Made by a program: the position numbers and the translations under genes. A stretch of DNA of 64,000 nucleotides from Dryas octopetala (Eukaryota > Streptophyta > Magnoliopsida > Rosales > Rosaceae): NCBI GenBank assembly GCA_963921425.1, contig OY992839.1, positions 20,506,910 through 20,570,909 on the forward strand, read 5' to 3'. The first letter of the stretch is position 1, and each line of letters starts with the position of its first letter. Positions 33,441-44,801 of this stretch are shown here, piece by piece. The notes beneath the pieces were generated by a model. It had not been told where the DNA came from and ran no database searches. It saw only the letters and a list, made by a program, of their open reading frames with translations.

Positions 33441-34346
33441 CATGAGTATAAAACTTTTGGCCATTTAGAAAAAGAAAAAAAACAGAGAATATTTTGGGCC
33501 CCTGTTTCCTATAAATAGGTGAGTTTAAACTTTAAAGTACATAATTTACAAGGAACGTACTAGAAGCCCTGTTATATACTTGAGTGGAACTAGAAGTACT
33601 TTACAATTGGAACTAGCTAGAACCCCTAATATAATCTAACACCTATTAATTTATTTACTCTGCAACTCCACCGCACCGCATGCATATATTTAATGGACAG
33701 TAAATGAGTTTGAACGGTCGGAGAGTCAGGAGCATTCTCCGGACCAGGAAACAAATTAAATGTGGTCATGCATGCATGTTCAAACAAATTTAAGAGGGGT
33801 TTCGATGATCGATATGAAAGCTTAAATTTGGGAGACGTTATGGTCAGCAAAGTGGCTCTTTTGTGTGTGTGCGTGGTTGTCATCTACAACACTACCAACC
33901 ATGCATGCATGACCGACACCAGCAACCGACAACGGTGGTTGTTTGCCAAATGTGAATGAAGCTTTCTGTGGATACGGGCATGCTTGCCACGTACATTGCT
34001 CCATGCTCCATCAGCTTGCTTTCTCTCTTACTCCATCTCTGACTAGTACAATTAATAGCTTGGCTGAAATTTCATATATCACTTCGAACGTCTTATGTCT
34101 GGTCTGTCTTCTCTCTGCAGTCTTTGCCTGTACATATATAGAGAGAGCATGGATTAAAAACGAGGCAGCTAGTACTAGAAAGAGAGAATAGAGAAAAAGA
34201 GAAATGGACAAAGAAAGAGAGATAATTAAGCAGAGTAGAAGGAGAAAGGTTGCCACGGGGAGAAAGAGGAGAGGGAGACGAGCAGTTTGGCTGTGTTCGA
34301 TCGGAGAAGAAGATGGGGAGAGAGAGAGAGATTGGCTGTGTTCGAT

Positions 34347-34390
<44 letters not shown>

Positions 34391-34560
34391 CACCTGTTTT
34401 TTAAAACGTGGACTGGGTTAGGAACAGATGGGCTTGCTTAAAATACAAAAATCTTAGGTAGATTAATGTGTCAATAGTTAGTTCGAAAAAGGACTGCATA
34501 ATCATTTTCTGTCAAATTTATCATTAGTACATTATGTTGCATGACAAATTATTTGAAGCA
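33441..34560. repeat. Diverged tandem unit 1
   Basis: The landmarks shared with the later units are TTTTGGGCCC (33493), AACTCCACCGCA (33664), CAGGAAACAAAT (about 33747), TTTGCCAAATGTGAATG (33942) and GGTCTGTCTTCTCT (about 34100). The open frames here are not conserved as proteins between units, so only DNA-level similarity is claimed. A (GA)n region at 34316-34388 contains a short duplication of TTGGCTGTGTTCGATCGGAG. Confidence 0.6.
34316..34388. repeat. (GA)n microsatellite
   Basis: Two GA runs separated by TTGGCTGTGTTCGATCGG, which is itself repeated from just upstream. Confidence 0.9.
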
Positions 34561-36330
34561 AATGAGTATAAAGCTTTCCACTATCAAAAATTTTTCTACA
34601 CAAAAATAACTCCCTATATCCTTCCGGCCCCTTTCTTGAGTGAAAAGAAAGTACTGAGATTTTTGGGCCCGTTCCTAATACATGGTGTTTGTGTATAAAT
34701 CCACATGGATTTAACAACCAATAATGGATCGACACGTGGCAAGTCAGATCCAACCTCAGGCTTTGACTTTTCAACGATCAAACTTGGACCTCCACATCAT
34801 CACACCAGCTCGGCACCCTTTTTGCCAGATCAGATCGGCTCATCATGGTGAATCCCTCGCGCCCAGTCCGACACGATCTGAGGATCTTCCAAAGAATTGA
34901 GTGTTCATCTTTTCTTGGTTATCCCAGTTTGGTTCGGCTCGGCTTTGGGCAAGCGTCCTTTCAAACTCTAGTCACAGCCGACTACAACTGAAGGAATCAC
35001 TACCTACCAGATTGGTTCGGTCGGCTTGTCCATGTCCGATCCGATCACACATGGGTTTCATGTCTACACATGAGAACATGTGTTCGGATCGGCTCGCCTT
35101 CCCACTGCCATTCTAAAGAAGATCACGTTGGGACGAACCGCCATACTCAAGTGCACCTGACAGGATCCTCTGACGGATGAGACTTCCCAGTTCACAGTCA
35201 TGACTATTAGGGCATCCTAGTTTATCTTCCATATATCCTTGCATTCAATGCAGCATTGAATGTAAAGAAGGTGGGTAGCTGTGCATGCCACTATTCATGA
35301 TCGAACGCGTGGCCTCTTCTCAACCATTCACCCTCATGCAGGTAATTTACCCCTCACCATTTCCTTTACCTATATAAATTGCCTTATATGCACAAAAAGA
35401 AGAGGCTAAGACACAACTTCACTCACAAAAAGCCTATCAAAATATCCCCTACTTGCTGAGAATAAACCCAGGAAATCTTATCTTGTTCTTCCTCATTCTC
35501 CCAAGTTCATCACATGTTCTTCCTTGTTCTTACACAAACACTTCCAAACACACATCACTGACTTCATCATCGGAGCGTGTTTGGCTGGTACCACACCGGT
35601 CCGTCTCCTTTGATCTTGTGTTCGCGCAAGAAGATCTCGGTTCAACATCCATTTCACCATCCAGCAGGACTTCTGATTAGCCAGATCAGCCCCTCTAAGT
35701 TGTTGCATCTCTCTAAGGAAATTTGCATCAACACATGGGTGTAAAGATAAAGTCCTCAACTACTACTATATACATACAATTAATTAAGGATAATTACATG
35801 TTAGATGTAATTTGAAAGTTGATATTGTAATTAAACATTTGATTATTACTCACCAGCTTAACTCCACCGAGTACATATAATTGACATTGAATATGGCCAT
35901 ATTCAATGTAGAGTACTGTGGAGGTACTGGAGTGTTCTTCGCGCCAAGAAACAAAAGAGCATGCAAATTCCAGGTGAGCAATGTTGGCTCTATTCCACAG
36001 TTTTAAGGGAAACGTTTCTTTTATGCACATGATCAATTTAAACCCAAAACCTGAAAAACATGAAGATGGTTTACAAATGAGACAAGTTTCTTTGCCAAAT
36101 GTGAATCAAACAATATGCTACAGTGCATGGTTGCCACCTGCAATAGGTGCTACAATTCATGAAAAACTAACAGAATATTTCGGTAAAAAAATTTTGTCAG
36201 CCAAGAATCAAGATGCATATATGGCTAGGGAGGAGAGGATAGCTAATCTCTCTTGGAGAGGCTTACAGAGCAAAAATGATAAAAAATAAAAAGTAAAAAA
36301 TGTTACTCAAATCGTTAAAACCTTACAAGC
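34561..36330. repeat. Diverged tandem unit 2, split by a solo LTR
   Basis: It has the TTTTGGGCCCGTTCCTAATA landmark at 34671, then the solo LTR (34686-35734), then AAAGTCCTCAACTACT, AACTCCACCGAG (35870), CCAAGAAACAAAAG (about 35943) and TTTGCCAAATGTGAATC (36092). A 102-codon frame at 35981-36289 overlaps the last landmark, but no family was recognised. Confidence 0.6.
34686..35734 (+). mobile_element. Solo Ty3/gypsy-type LTR
   Basis: 1,049 bp, starting TGTTTGTGTATAAATC and ending TTTGCATCAACA, flanked on both sides by CATGG (34681-34685 and 35735-35739). A TATA box (CTATATAAATTGCC, 35370) lies about 365 bp before the end. The downstream part has TTCATCATCGGAGCGTG and GGTACCACACCGGTCC, a pattern common in plant gypsy LTRs. 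A single LTR inside a perfect 5 bp duplication is the product of LTR-LTR recombination. The gypsy assignment is by pattern only. Confidence 0.88.
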
Positions 36331-36729
36331 CATTATGACCTCACTTGCCCACTTTTCAAAAAATAAAAAAAGGGGGAAGTAAAGTACTTCTAATTTCCTA
36401 ATTATTTTTTTCATGTAGTCATTCTGAAATTGACAGTACAAAACTAAAAACTTATTAAAGCTTAATACTTTCTCAAAACACCATATTTTTATGTTATAAA
36501 GGGCAAATTTATTTGCCATATATTATGACAACCACAAAATTTTAGGTTAAACCGATTGAAAAAAGGAAGGAGAATTTAAGGGGAAAAATGAGAGATGGGG
36601 GAGTTCGATCAAGAAGAAAAGAAATGAAGGAGAAAAAAAAACTGGAAAAAAGAATGCTTGAAATTGTTTTTAGTTTTTTTTTTATGTATACATTTACATT
36701 TCTACTATATATATATATATATATATATA
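36331..36729. other. AT-rich intergenic DNA
   Basis: No gene is seen. It ends in a TA run at 36706-36729 that adjoins the next MITE. Confidence 0.5.
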
Positions 36730-37118
36730 CAAGAATATTCTAAAACTAACTTGTTAGCAAGTTAATACAAAGCTAACCACCATATTGGGCCCACTGCACA
36801 ATGTAATCTCAAAATCCGAACCGTCTATTTTTTAGGCCCTACTTCAAAGATCATCCCTGTAAAAAATCTCCAAAATCGGAAGTCATTTAGTCATTTGATT
36901 ATAACAACAACTATTTATATGCTTTTATCGAAAACACTGATCGTCTATTTATTTGATCTCAATTAGATAACTAAATGATTTCCGATTTAGTTGATTTTTT
37001 GCAATGATAATTTTTAAAGTATGACCTAGATAATTAACTGTTCGGATTATGAGATTAGTTATATGGTGGTCCCAAAATCATGGTTAGCTTCATATTAACT
37101 TACTAACCAGTTAGTTTT
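36730..37118. mobile_element. Fold-back MITE with different ends
   Basis: Terminal inverted repeats are TTCTAAAACTAACTTGTTAG at the left and CTAACCAGTTAGTTTTAGAG at the right, followed inward by the near-inverses AAGCTAACCACC and GGTTAGCTTCAT. The inner core has CCGAACCGTCTATTTTTTAG and ATCATCCCTGTAAAAAATC, as in the MITEs at 3681 and 58985. (TA)n runs flank both sides, which hides any target duplication. Confidence 0.8.
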
Positions 37119-37880
37119 AGAGCACTCCTATATATATATATATATATATATATATAACACCCTTTATTTAGCTCAAATAGAAAAATTTGTGATGTAGAAA
37201 ATAGAATAAAGTAATAAGAAATGGATAACAATATAAAGCTGCTGCTTTTATTTATTATAGTGCAAGATATGTTAAAGAAGGCAAAGTTAGCTAGCTTTAA
37301 TTGGGTATTTCATAGTTATGTTTAGTCAACTAATTAGTTATCTCTTTCCTTGTATTGCTTTACGTGAATTAGGCAATTAACTTAGTTATGGGAACTAATG
37401 TGAGATCTTGTTCCCATCACCTCTGTATAAAGATCTGTACAAATAAACCTATTTGCAAATATAGAAAATTCAATTCCCTATTTTCAAGTTATAAATAGCA
37501 ACATACAAAGTTACAAACTAAACAAAACAAGTAGTGAATTAATAGATATCAATTAACAAATTTGACAAATCTACCGGCCACTTGTTCAATCTTGACATAT
37601 ACGGGTGCACATAAGGCCTCAAATCATTAAATTGGAATGGATACTGAATCATGCAACACACTAAAAAAAAGATCCAACAACAAAAAAAAAAATATATCAA
37701 AACACATGTGAAAAATAGGAGAATTTTTTTTTTTGGCACTGCAGTAACACTTGAAATTGTTTTTATGCTACAGTACCGAGCACTAAGCACTGTTTTGCTA
37801 AAATGCGAACAAGCATCCGTTAACGTATTTTTAAAGGCTTTTAAGTTAAAAAAAGAATATATATACTCACTTTTGAGTCT
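37119..37880. other. AT-rich DNA with LTR-like fragment
   Basis: A TA run at 37133-37155 comes first. The stretch 37310-37490 (GTAATTAGTTATCTC-like, then CTCTGTATAAAGATCTG) resembles the 3' part of a small LTR but has no partner. No gene is supported. Confidence 0.45.
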
Positions 37881-37971
37881 TCCTACAAATTTTTAGAGAC
37901 TTTTCAATACTGAGATCATTTTGGGCCCGTCCCTATAGCGCTAGCATTGGTGCATGTGAGTTAAAGTCCTC

Positions 37972-39866
37972 TATTTCGGGTTTCGAAAAAATTTTGATAA
38001 AAATTTCAACGAAAATTTTAAAAATTTTTAAATTTCGACAAAAATTCGACGGAAACGACAGAAATTTTGAATAAAATTTTACCATATGTTTATTTAACAT
38101 ATTATCTACTACATTGATAAAAAACATTGAAAAAACTAAATTATATGGTAGATTTCATATGATATGTGATGAATATAATGCGTGCTCAAGGAATAAAATT
38201 TCGGGTTTCAAAGAAATTTCGATGGAAATTTCGAAAATTTTTAAATTTCGACAAAAATTAGACGGAAATGACGGATATTGTTATCAAAATACGGAAATTT
38301 TGAATGAAACTTTACCATATGTTTATTTAACATATTATCTACTAAATTGATAAAAAACATTGAAGAAACGAAATTATATAGTAGGTTTTATGTGATATAA
38401 GATGAATATAATGCACGCTGGAGACAAATACTGTTAAATAAAATTAATATATTATTTATACTCTATAATTTGTACACTAAACCCTATGTATTTTATAATC
38501 TATATTCTATATTGTTTAGGATATGGTATATGATATTAGGGTTTAGGCCCTTTAGGGTATTTTAAATTATTTTTTATATAGAAATATATTATAGTTTACT
38601 AGTTTAGGGTTTAAAAACAACTAAACAAAACTCCAAACCATTTTTTGTTAATTGCCCAAAGGCCCCAAACCCTAATCAATCATAAACCTTTTAATTTTTT
38701 TCTCTTTTTTTTTTTTCTTTTTTCTTTTTTTCCTTTTGTTTTTCTTTTTTTCTTTCCTTCCTTTCATTTCCTTTCTTCTCCCCCCAATTCTCCAGTTCAG
38801 CAACTCCACTGTTTTTTCTTTTTCTTCATCCTCTCTCTCTCCCCCTGCCGTCCCCCCTGCCGTCACCCCCCCACGGTCGCCCCCCTGCCGCCACCCCTTC
38901 TTTCTCCCTCGATCTCCCCCCTGCTGCCCCCTGCCACCGCTCCATTTTTCTCCAAAAACCCAGCCTTCCAAAACCAGATCTCAGTCTCACCGCCGAAAAT
39001 TTCGGCGAAATTATCCGAAAATTTAACAAATATGGGTTTCGATTTCGACACCCCAAAAAATCGAAATTTTCGGCAAAATTTCAAAATTTAACACCTTGTG
39101 CGCGCTGGAAGCAAATACTGTTAAATAAAATTAGTACAATGAATAAATGAAATTAATATATTCATATTTTATAATTCATACACTAAATCCTATATACTAT
39201 ATATACTCTAATACTCTTTATTCTTTATAATCTACACACTAAGATCTTAGGATTTAGGCCCTTTAAAGTATTTTTAATTATTTATATATATAAATGTCTT
39301 AGGGTTTAGGGTTTAAAAACAACTAAACTAAATCCTAAACTCTTTTTTTCTTTCCAATTGCCCAAAGGCCCCAAATCCCAATTAACAATAAACTTTTTTT
39401 TTCCTCTTTTTTCTTTTTTTTTTCTTTTCTTTCCTTCCTTTCTTCCCGTAACTTCCTCTTTCTTCTCATCTCCTCTTTCCTAGTGCTAGATGCCACTGCA
39501 GACATGAGACACACTAGACCCTGCGCATCTCCTCTCTTTCCTCCATCTTCCTCTTTCCTCCTTCCTCTCCCTCATCTTTTCTCTCTCCAAGATCTTTTCT
39601 CTTTCTTCTCTCTCCTCCTTGCCCAATCACCCTCTGATCTCTCTTCGATCTGCTGCCTCCAACGACGTCGCCATTCGATCTGCTGCCTCCTGCAATGGCT
39701 GGCGACGAGGGCAACTCGCCTCTTCCTCCCCTCTCCCTTTGGTTTCCGCCTCCTCGAGCTGAAAATTAGGACGAAATTTTGTTAGTTTTGTATTAAAATT
39801 TCGAAACCCCAAAAAATCGAAATTTTCAGCGAAATTTCGCCGAAAATTTCAAAATTTAACACCTTG
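37972..39866. mobile_element. Outer MULE-like non-autonomous element
   Basis: The right end reads AAATTTAACACCTTG, and the left end starts in TTTCGGGTTTCGAAAA. The internal DNA shares the GATGAATATAATGCACGCTGG stretch with the element at 2014-3540, in the opposite orientation. The left TIR is poorly preserved. It contains a second copy of the same family and encodes no transposase. Confidence 0.6.
38187..39098. mobile_element. Inner MULE-like element, nested
   Basis: 912 bp from CAAGGAATAAAATTTCGGG to CAAAATTTAACACCTTG. It is flanked by TGCGTGCT (38179-38186) and TGCGCGCT (39099-39106), an 8 bp target duplication with one difference. It contains poly-pyrimidine tracts and a C-rich patch (38840-38945). 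The open frames in this patch are compositional artefacts. Confidence 0.72.
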
Positions 39867-40230
39867 CTCCTACATACAATTAACGAAGTATACACAATAG
39901 ATCTTAATGAAAATTTCATTATTATAATTAAAGACACCTATTTAATTACCACCCATCAAGAGCTCCATAGACTGCACATGCATTTATTGGTCATTGAATT
40001 GAATGGGTTTGAAACGGTTGTAGATCAGTACGTGTTTAGTTACCGGAGTGTTTCCCGCGCAAAGAAACAAAAGTAGCATGCAGCTTAATTATTACTTTAA
40101 TTAAGTTTATAATTAGTTATATGTATTATGAAATTATTATTTGAGATATGTGATGCTATAAATTTTCTGGCAATGAAAAGTTTTTACACAAACAAAATTT
40201 TTCTTGCCCTTAATTACTTGATATGATCAA

Positions 40231-41130
40231 ATATTATATATAATTGAGATTTGAGCTGGAGCACTTTTTTTTTGGGACGAAAGAGTGAAAGTTCATGTCA
40301 TTAGACTCATTATCAAATTGACCTATTTGCCCCGTAACTCCACCACATGCACATGTATTGGATATATATTAAATGGGTTTGAACTTTAATTGAAGTACGC
40401 TTGTAGAGAGTTGAGTAATCTCCGCGCCAAGAAACAAAGAACCCTGCATGAAGTAGTTGAGCAATTTTGGCTGCATTCTATTTCCATACGTACAGCCTTT
40501 TGGTCTCTTTTGAACTTTCTAGTTTCTACTCCTTAATTTTGAGTATTTAATAATAATGTTTAAAAAGAAAAAAAAAAATTCAGAGCAAAATAACACAAAG
40601 GCATCTTCCAGGTGAGCTGTTGGCTGTATGTATAATAATCAGCAAAATGGTGTTCTCAGTTCATGCTCAAGAGAAAAGCATGTTTGCCAAATGGGAATGG
40701 AACTATATATGTGTATAGTCGCATGGCTGCCACGTGTTTTAGTGCTCAAGTTTTGGTTTCTCTCCTACTCGATCTCCCAGCACTATATATGAGAATCGGA
40801 GGTCATGCTCATAAGCTCATTAGTCATTGCCAGCACTATATATACATATAATTAACCTCTCTTCCTATATTCTTCAATTCACTGCTGCCTGCAGATGGAG
40901 ATGTTGTTGATGTTGATAAGTCGCTTCAAAGCTCTGGCCTGTCTTCTCTTCTGGAGACTCATCTGCCTTGATTTTTCCGATGACATAATATATAGCGCAT
41001 TGATTCATCAAGAGGAAGCAGTACTGCGTGTACCAGTCTATGCTGGATTTGGCTGGAGGTCCATGTAGCTAGCTTCTATATATATAAATGTGTGTAGTAG
41101 AGAGAGCGTCTAATTAAAAATGTCTGGTAG
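40231..41130. repeat. Diverged tandem unit 4
   Basis: The landmarks are AACTCCACCACATG (40336), CCAAGAAACAAAGAAC (40426), TTTGCCAAATGGGAATGG (40683), GGCTGCCACGTGTTTTAG with a G-box (about 40725), TATA-like CACTATATATGAG (about 40787) and GGCCTGTCTTCTCTTC (about 40935). The order is the same as in unit 1. The G-box plus TATA arrangement suggests a promoter, but a transcript was not shown. Confidence 0.6.
40895..41068 (+). CDS. Possible 57-residue peptide
   Basis: An ATG-initiated frame of 57 residues lies downstream of the TATA-like and G-box motifs of tandem unit 4. It begins with a hydrophobic, signal-like stretch (MEMLLMLISRFKALACLLFW) and ends VYAGFGWRSM. The matching DNA in unit 1 (about 34085-34150) does not keep this frame. 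No family was recognised. It may be a small secreted or membrane peptide or a chance frame. Confidence 0.25.
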   Translation: MEMLLMLISRFKALACLLFWRLICLDFSDDIIYSALIHQEEAVLRVPVYAGFGWRSM

Positions 41131-42031
41131 GCATTTGTGTCATGTCTTATGATATGAGAGTCCATATATATGAATAAAGGCACTAGCTACTACTCTACTA
41201 GTAATATGAATAATTATAGTGTGTGTTCTAATGCTATAATTATCTACATCTAATAAATAAAAAAAAGGTTAATTATATATATATGTTGTTGGATTAATTA
41301 ATGTTTACTGTACGAGAGATCTGTTCCTAACTAGCTATATACAGAATAAAGAATGCTTTGTATCTCCAATTCATACACAGCCAAAATAAGAAGAAACAAT
41401 AACGATATAATGACTCCCAAATTCAAAAAGGAACCTCACACAATTAGTTAAAACTAATTGGAAAAATGGGACAACCATTTTTAGGGAGTACTTTATCGCT
41501 TAAAATAGTACAAACCCAATTGAACCAAATTACCCAATGTTGGCACAATTAAATATTGGTGCTCAATTCAATCATAATCGAGTCGCTCAGGTGGCCAAAA
41601 AAAAATCATCAGTTGCTTAGGAACTATGTTCACCAACTATTATTATGTTAGGGGCCAGGGGCTTAGTAGAGGCCAACTCCTTATACATAACTATATAAGG
41701 CTATAATTTTCAATGTTGTACAATACTTCACATTCTTTCATATATAGTAAGCCAACAAAATTTCTGTCCCTTTTAGTGACATGAATTGCCATCTTATTTA
41801 AAAAGACATTTTACATTTCCAAATTCCTCTAATTATTCACTTTCCATGTCAAATTTAGGGAGTGTCCCCAACTGAGATTTTAATGGATTTTAATAGGATT
41901 AATTTGCAGATTTCATAGATTTCATTGAATATATCCATCAAAATCCAAAGAGAATTGGCTGAAATTCTCATGGTGATGAGTCTAACTCTGATCCTCTATA
42001 TGCAAGTCTGCTATCTATCTACTAGTATTAC
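41131..42031. other. AT-rich intergenic DNA
   Basis: No gene, RNA or repeat was recognised apart from short TA runs. Confidence 0.5.
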
Positions 42032-42925
42032 TGTTGGGTTATATTAAACTTTTATGTCTTTAATTTCCTACACCTTTGGATTATGGAACACGTGTAAGTT
42101 GGTGATTTCTTCACTAACCTAGCTGCCCTATAAAGGGATCGAATGTTGTAAGCCTTGGGGCATTTATCATGAATGAAAAACCTGTCAGTATTTTATTCCA
42201 TTTTTAGCTTTATTTCCTCGGTTACCTGTCTGATCCCAACATTTTGGTATCAGAGCACTGCTCATATATGGGAGGGAAATGGCCCATCAATATTGCGGCG
42301 GTAGACCTCACCCGATCAGTATCAGTCACCTACTATGACTCTGTTCAAAATCAAATCATTCATCTTTTGGGAAAGCATGGGGCCCAGCAAATCTTTTTAG
42401 CAAATATGCAATAAACCCTTGACTCTTTTACCCCTTCCCAAACAAACCTCCAAACCGCTTTTAATTCTCAACTCACTTCCTTCCATAACTCTATTTGGAG
42501 GAATTCCGCCACCTCCATCAACTGCCAACGTCCGTTGCCCCTTCCCACATTACCCAAATCACCTCATCCACGTATCGCCCAAAACCCACTCACCATCACC
42601 ACCTGCCCCACCTCACTCTCCACTGAGTCCCTCAATCACTCAAGTTGCTCCAACCCACCCATCGCCTACTCCTACTGCCCACTCTTTTCCACCTTTGTTT
42701 GGTTTGATTTCTTCACCCGCCGTCGGCAACTGCCCACCGCCCTCAAGAAGCTCACCACTTTTGGCCAACTTCGCCCCTTCTCTCATACTACATCCTCACC
42801 GACTCACATACCAACCCACACGCACATACATACCCACCACGTCCCTCCTAGCCGTTATCACCCACCCAGCACCCACATACCACCTCTACCCGCCACACTA
42901 CCCCTCTTCTCAACTAGCCCCCACT
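42032..42925 (+). mobile_element. Copia LTR, primer-binding site and leader remnant
   Basis: A 210 bp LTR (42032-42241) runs from TGTTGGGTTATATT to TGATCCCAACA, with a TATA-like CCCTATAAAGGG at about 42126. Directly after it, TGGTATCAGAGC (42245-42256) is the classic primer-binding site complementary to initiator tRNA-Met. The internal part starts like a gag leader but is soon Pro/Thr/His-rich and broken by stops. No second LTR or pol was found. It is a 5' fragment of a copia-like element, cut at about 42927 by the next element. Confidence 0.8.
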
Positions 42926-43456
42926 TAGAGCATGTACATTGTTAGGCTAAATGCAAGGCTAAACGCAAGATTTAGCCCAAAATGTGAAAAAACTTCTACA
43001 TTGCTGGGCCAAATGCAAGGCAATTCTTGCTATGACAAGATTTTAGACTAAATTTGGCCCAAAATTTTGCTATTGCCTTTTGCTTTGCCAAGACAAGTGA
43101 AGCCCACAAGAGAGAAAAGCAACTGATGGTGAGATAGTGGAGTTCACGTGTCGTTGCGCGATTGAAGAGAAGAGAAGATGATGTCTTCTTGTAGGGGACA
43201 AGACTAGCAGCGGCACCAATGGGTGCGTGACACCAATCGCTGCTGGCCCACTTCACGTGGAGATAACCACTGTTTTTTTTTTTTTTTAAATTCCCACCAA
43301 TCACTTAGCCCACTTCAGTTATTTCCTAAAAACAGTTGCTTCTTCAATTTTCACTCAAAGATGAATCCTTCTTCTTTCTTTTTGATGAAGGCTATTAATG
43401 CAACCCTACGCAGTTGCCTCCAACGGTCAAAAATTTTAAAAATTGTGACCGTTGGT

Positions 43457-43491
43457 TTTTTTTTTTTTTTTTTTTTATAATTTGAATTCTT

Positions 43492-43522
<31 letters not shown>
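43457..43522. repeat. Poly(T) tracts
   Basis: Two long T runs (43457-43478 and about 43495-43522) upstream of the Harbinger-like frame. Confidence 0.9.
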
Positions 43523-43718
43523 CCAATTTCACTCACCTCCCACCCCTATATATATGGTATATCACCATTCATAATTTTCACAACACATTCCAATTTTGTA
43601 AGTAATTTGTGGGCACTTGTTTAGAAATTTGTGGGTAGTTTGTAGGCACTTATTTAGAAATTTGTGGTCACTTGTTTATTCATCTTCTACAAATTGTATT
43701 TTATTTACTTTTTCAAAT

Positions 43719-44630
43719 ATGAGTACCATGAAAGCCAAAGTTGACTGAGGTCCCAATTGGCCCAATGAAAATCATATTGCCCTTTGCAAGTGCTATGTAA
43801 AGGTAAATCAAGATCCAGAAGTTGGTATGTACGGATCAAGGGAAGGAGATTTTTTGGCAGAGAATGCAACAAAATATGTTGATCGCACTGGCAATATGAG
43901 ATCACTCCAGTATGTGAAAACACAAATGAGTAGAATAAAACAACATTGAGTTTTTTATCAAGGCTGTCATTCTCAAGTTTGAGCAACACAGTGGGTGGAA
44001 TGAAAATGATAAGGTAATATTATAAATGTTTTTACCATTAATACTAAAATTTATATTATTTGGTTTGTAGCCTATATTTGTATAATATAAATGCAGATTT
44101 AGCATGCCAGAAGATTGTACGCTGAAAAGCATAATGGCAAAGGTTTCAAGTTTGACCACTGTATGCCAGTTTTAAGAGATGCTCTATTTCCTCATCCGAA
44201 GCAAATCCATATGGGACATCCCGACGCTCAGGATGTTCCTCAATCACAGTCACTCAATTTCGTTGATCTTTCTTGTGACGACGAGCCTAACGAGCCTTCT
44301 TCGACCCCTTCTTTGAGCTAAAGGCCCTCGAGAAAAAAAGTCGCATTAGAGGCCAGGAAGAAGGCAACACATAATGACCAAACACGTTGGGCGCCATGGT
44401 CAAGGCGCAAGAACGGATAGCGGGAGTACGTGAAGACCAGTTGAGGATTCAACAACGAGATGCATACATGAGGTTAATTGCAATGGATACTTCCAGAATG
44501 GATGAAGAAACAAAAGCTTTTTGGGTGAACATGAAGCGTTAATTGATGGCCAAATACGCAACTAATCTATCCGGATTGACTTCTTCAGGATTGAGTAGCA
44601 ATGCCTATTTTCCTACATTTGATAATTGAT
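43719..44630 (+). pseudogene. Harbinger-type Myb/SANT protein, decayed
   Basis: The translated fragments follow the order of plant proteins often labelled 'glutathione S-transferase T3-like', the Myb-like partner of Harbinger transposases. GPNWPNENHIALCKCYVKVN is the SANT-like start. It is followed by RSLQYVKTQMSRIKQH, then HARRLYAEKHNGKGFKFDHC (frame shifted after 44100), then an acidic linker and IAMDTSRMDEETKAFW near the end. At least three stops and frame breaks interrupt it (for example the tenth codon). In intact elements this protein helps the transposase bind DNA. Confidence 0.6.
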
Positions 44631-44762
44631 TTCCTAGTTTATTTTCCATGTTGTATTTCCTTTATAAGATGATGAATGAGGTAGTTGATGAATGATGTAG
44701 ATAATGAATAAGGTAGATAATGTTGTATTTTCCATGTTGCAAAACAGTTTTCAGATTAAGAG

Positions 44763-44763
44763 A

Positions 44764-44800
<37 letters not shown>
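44763..44800. repeat. (GA)n microsatellite
   Basis: About 17 GA units at the broken end of the copia fragment. Confidence 0.95.

Positions 44801-44801
<1 letters not shown>

Larger units (their letters stand above)
37881..40230. repeat. Diverged tandem unit 3, split by MULE-like elements
   Basis: It starts with the TACTGAGATCATTTTGGGCCC landmark region (37900-37926) and AAAGTCCTC (37963), where the nested elements enter. It resumes at CCTACATACAATTAA (39869) and continues to a GCAAAGAAACAAAAGTAGCATG landmark at about 40058. The pre-insertion order matches unit 2, where AAAGTCCTC is followed closely by ATACATACAATTAAT. Confidence 0.55.

Noticed and set aside
34204..34441. Arg/Glu-repeat frames at 34.2-34.4 kb
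   Set aside because: They translate a GA microsatellite.
35453..35680. Frame in the solo LTR
   Set aside because: It lies inside a solo LTR downstream of its TATA box and has no recognisable domain.
38645..39091. Overlapping frames on both strands at the C-rich patch
   Set aside because: They are poly-Phe, poly-Pro or poly-Lys/Gly products of low-complexity DNA inside a MULE-like element.
42419..42945. Two overlapping Pro/Thr/His-rich frames
   Set aside because: Both frames are open only because of C-rich composition; they lie in the leader of a copia-like remnant. No domain is visible.
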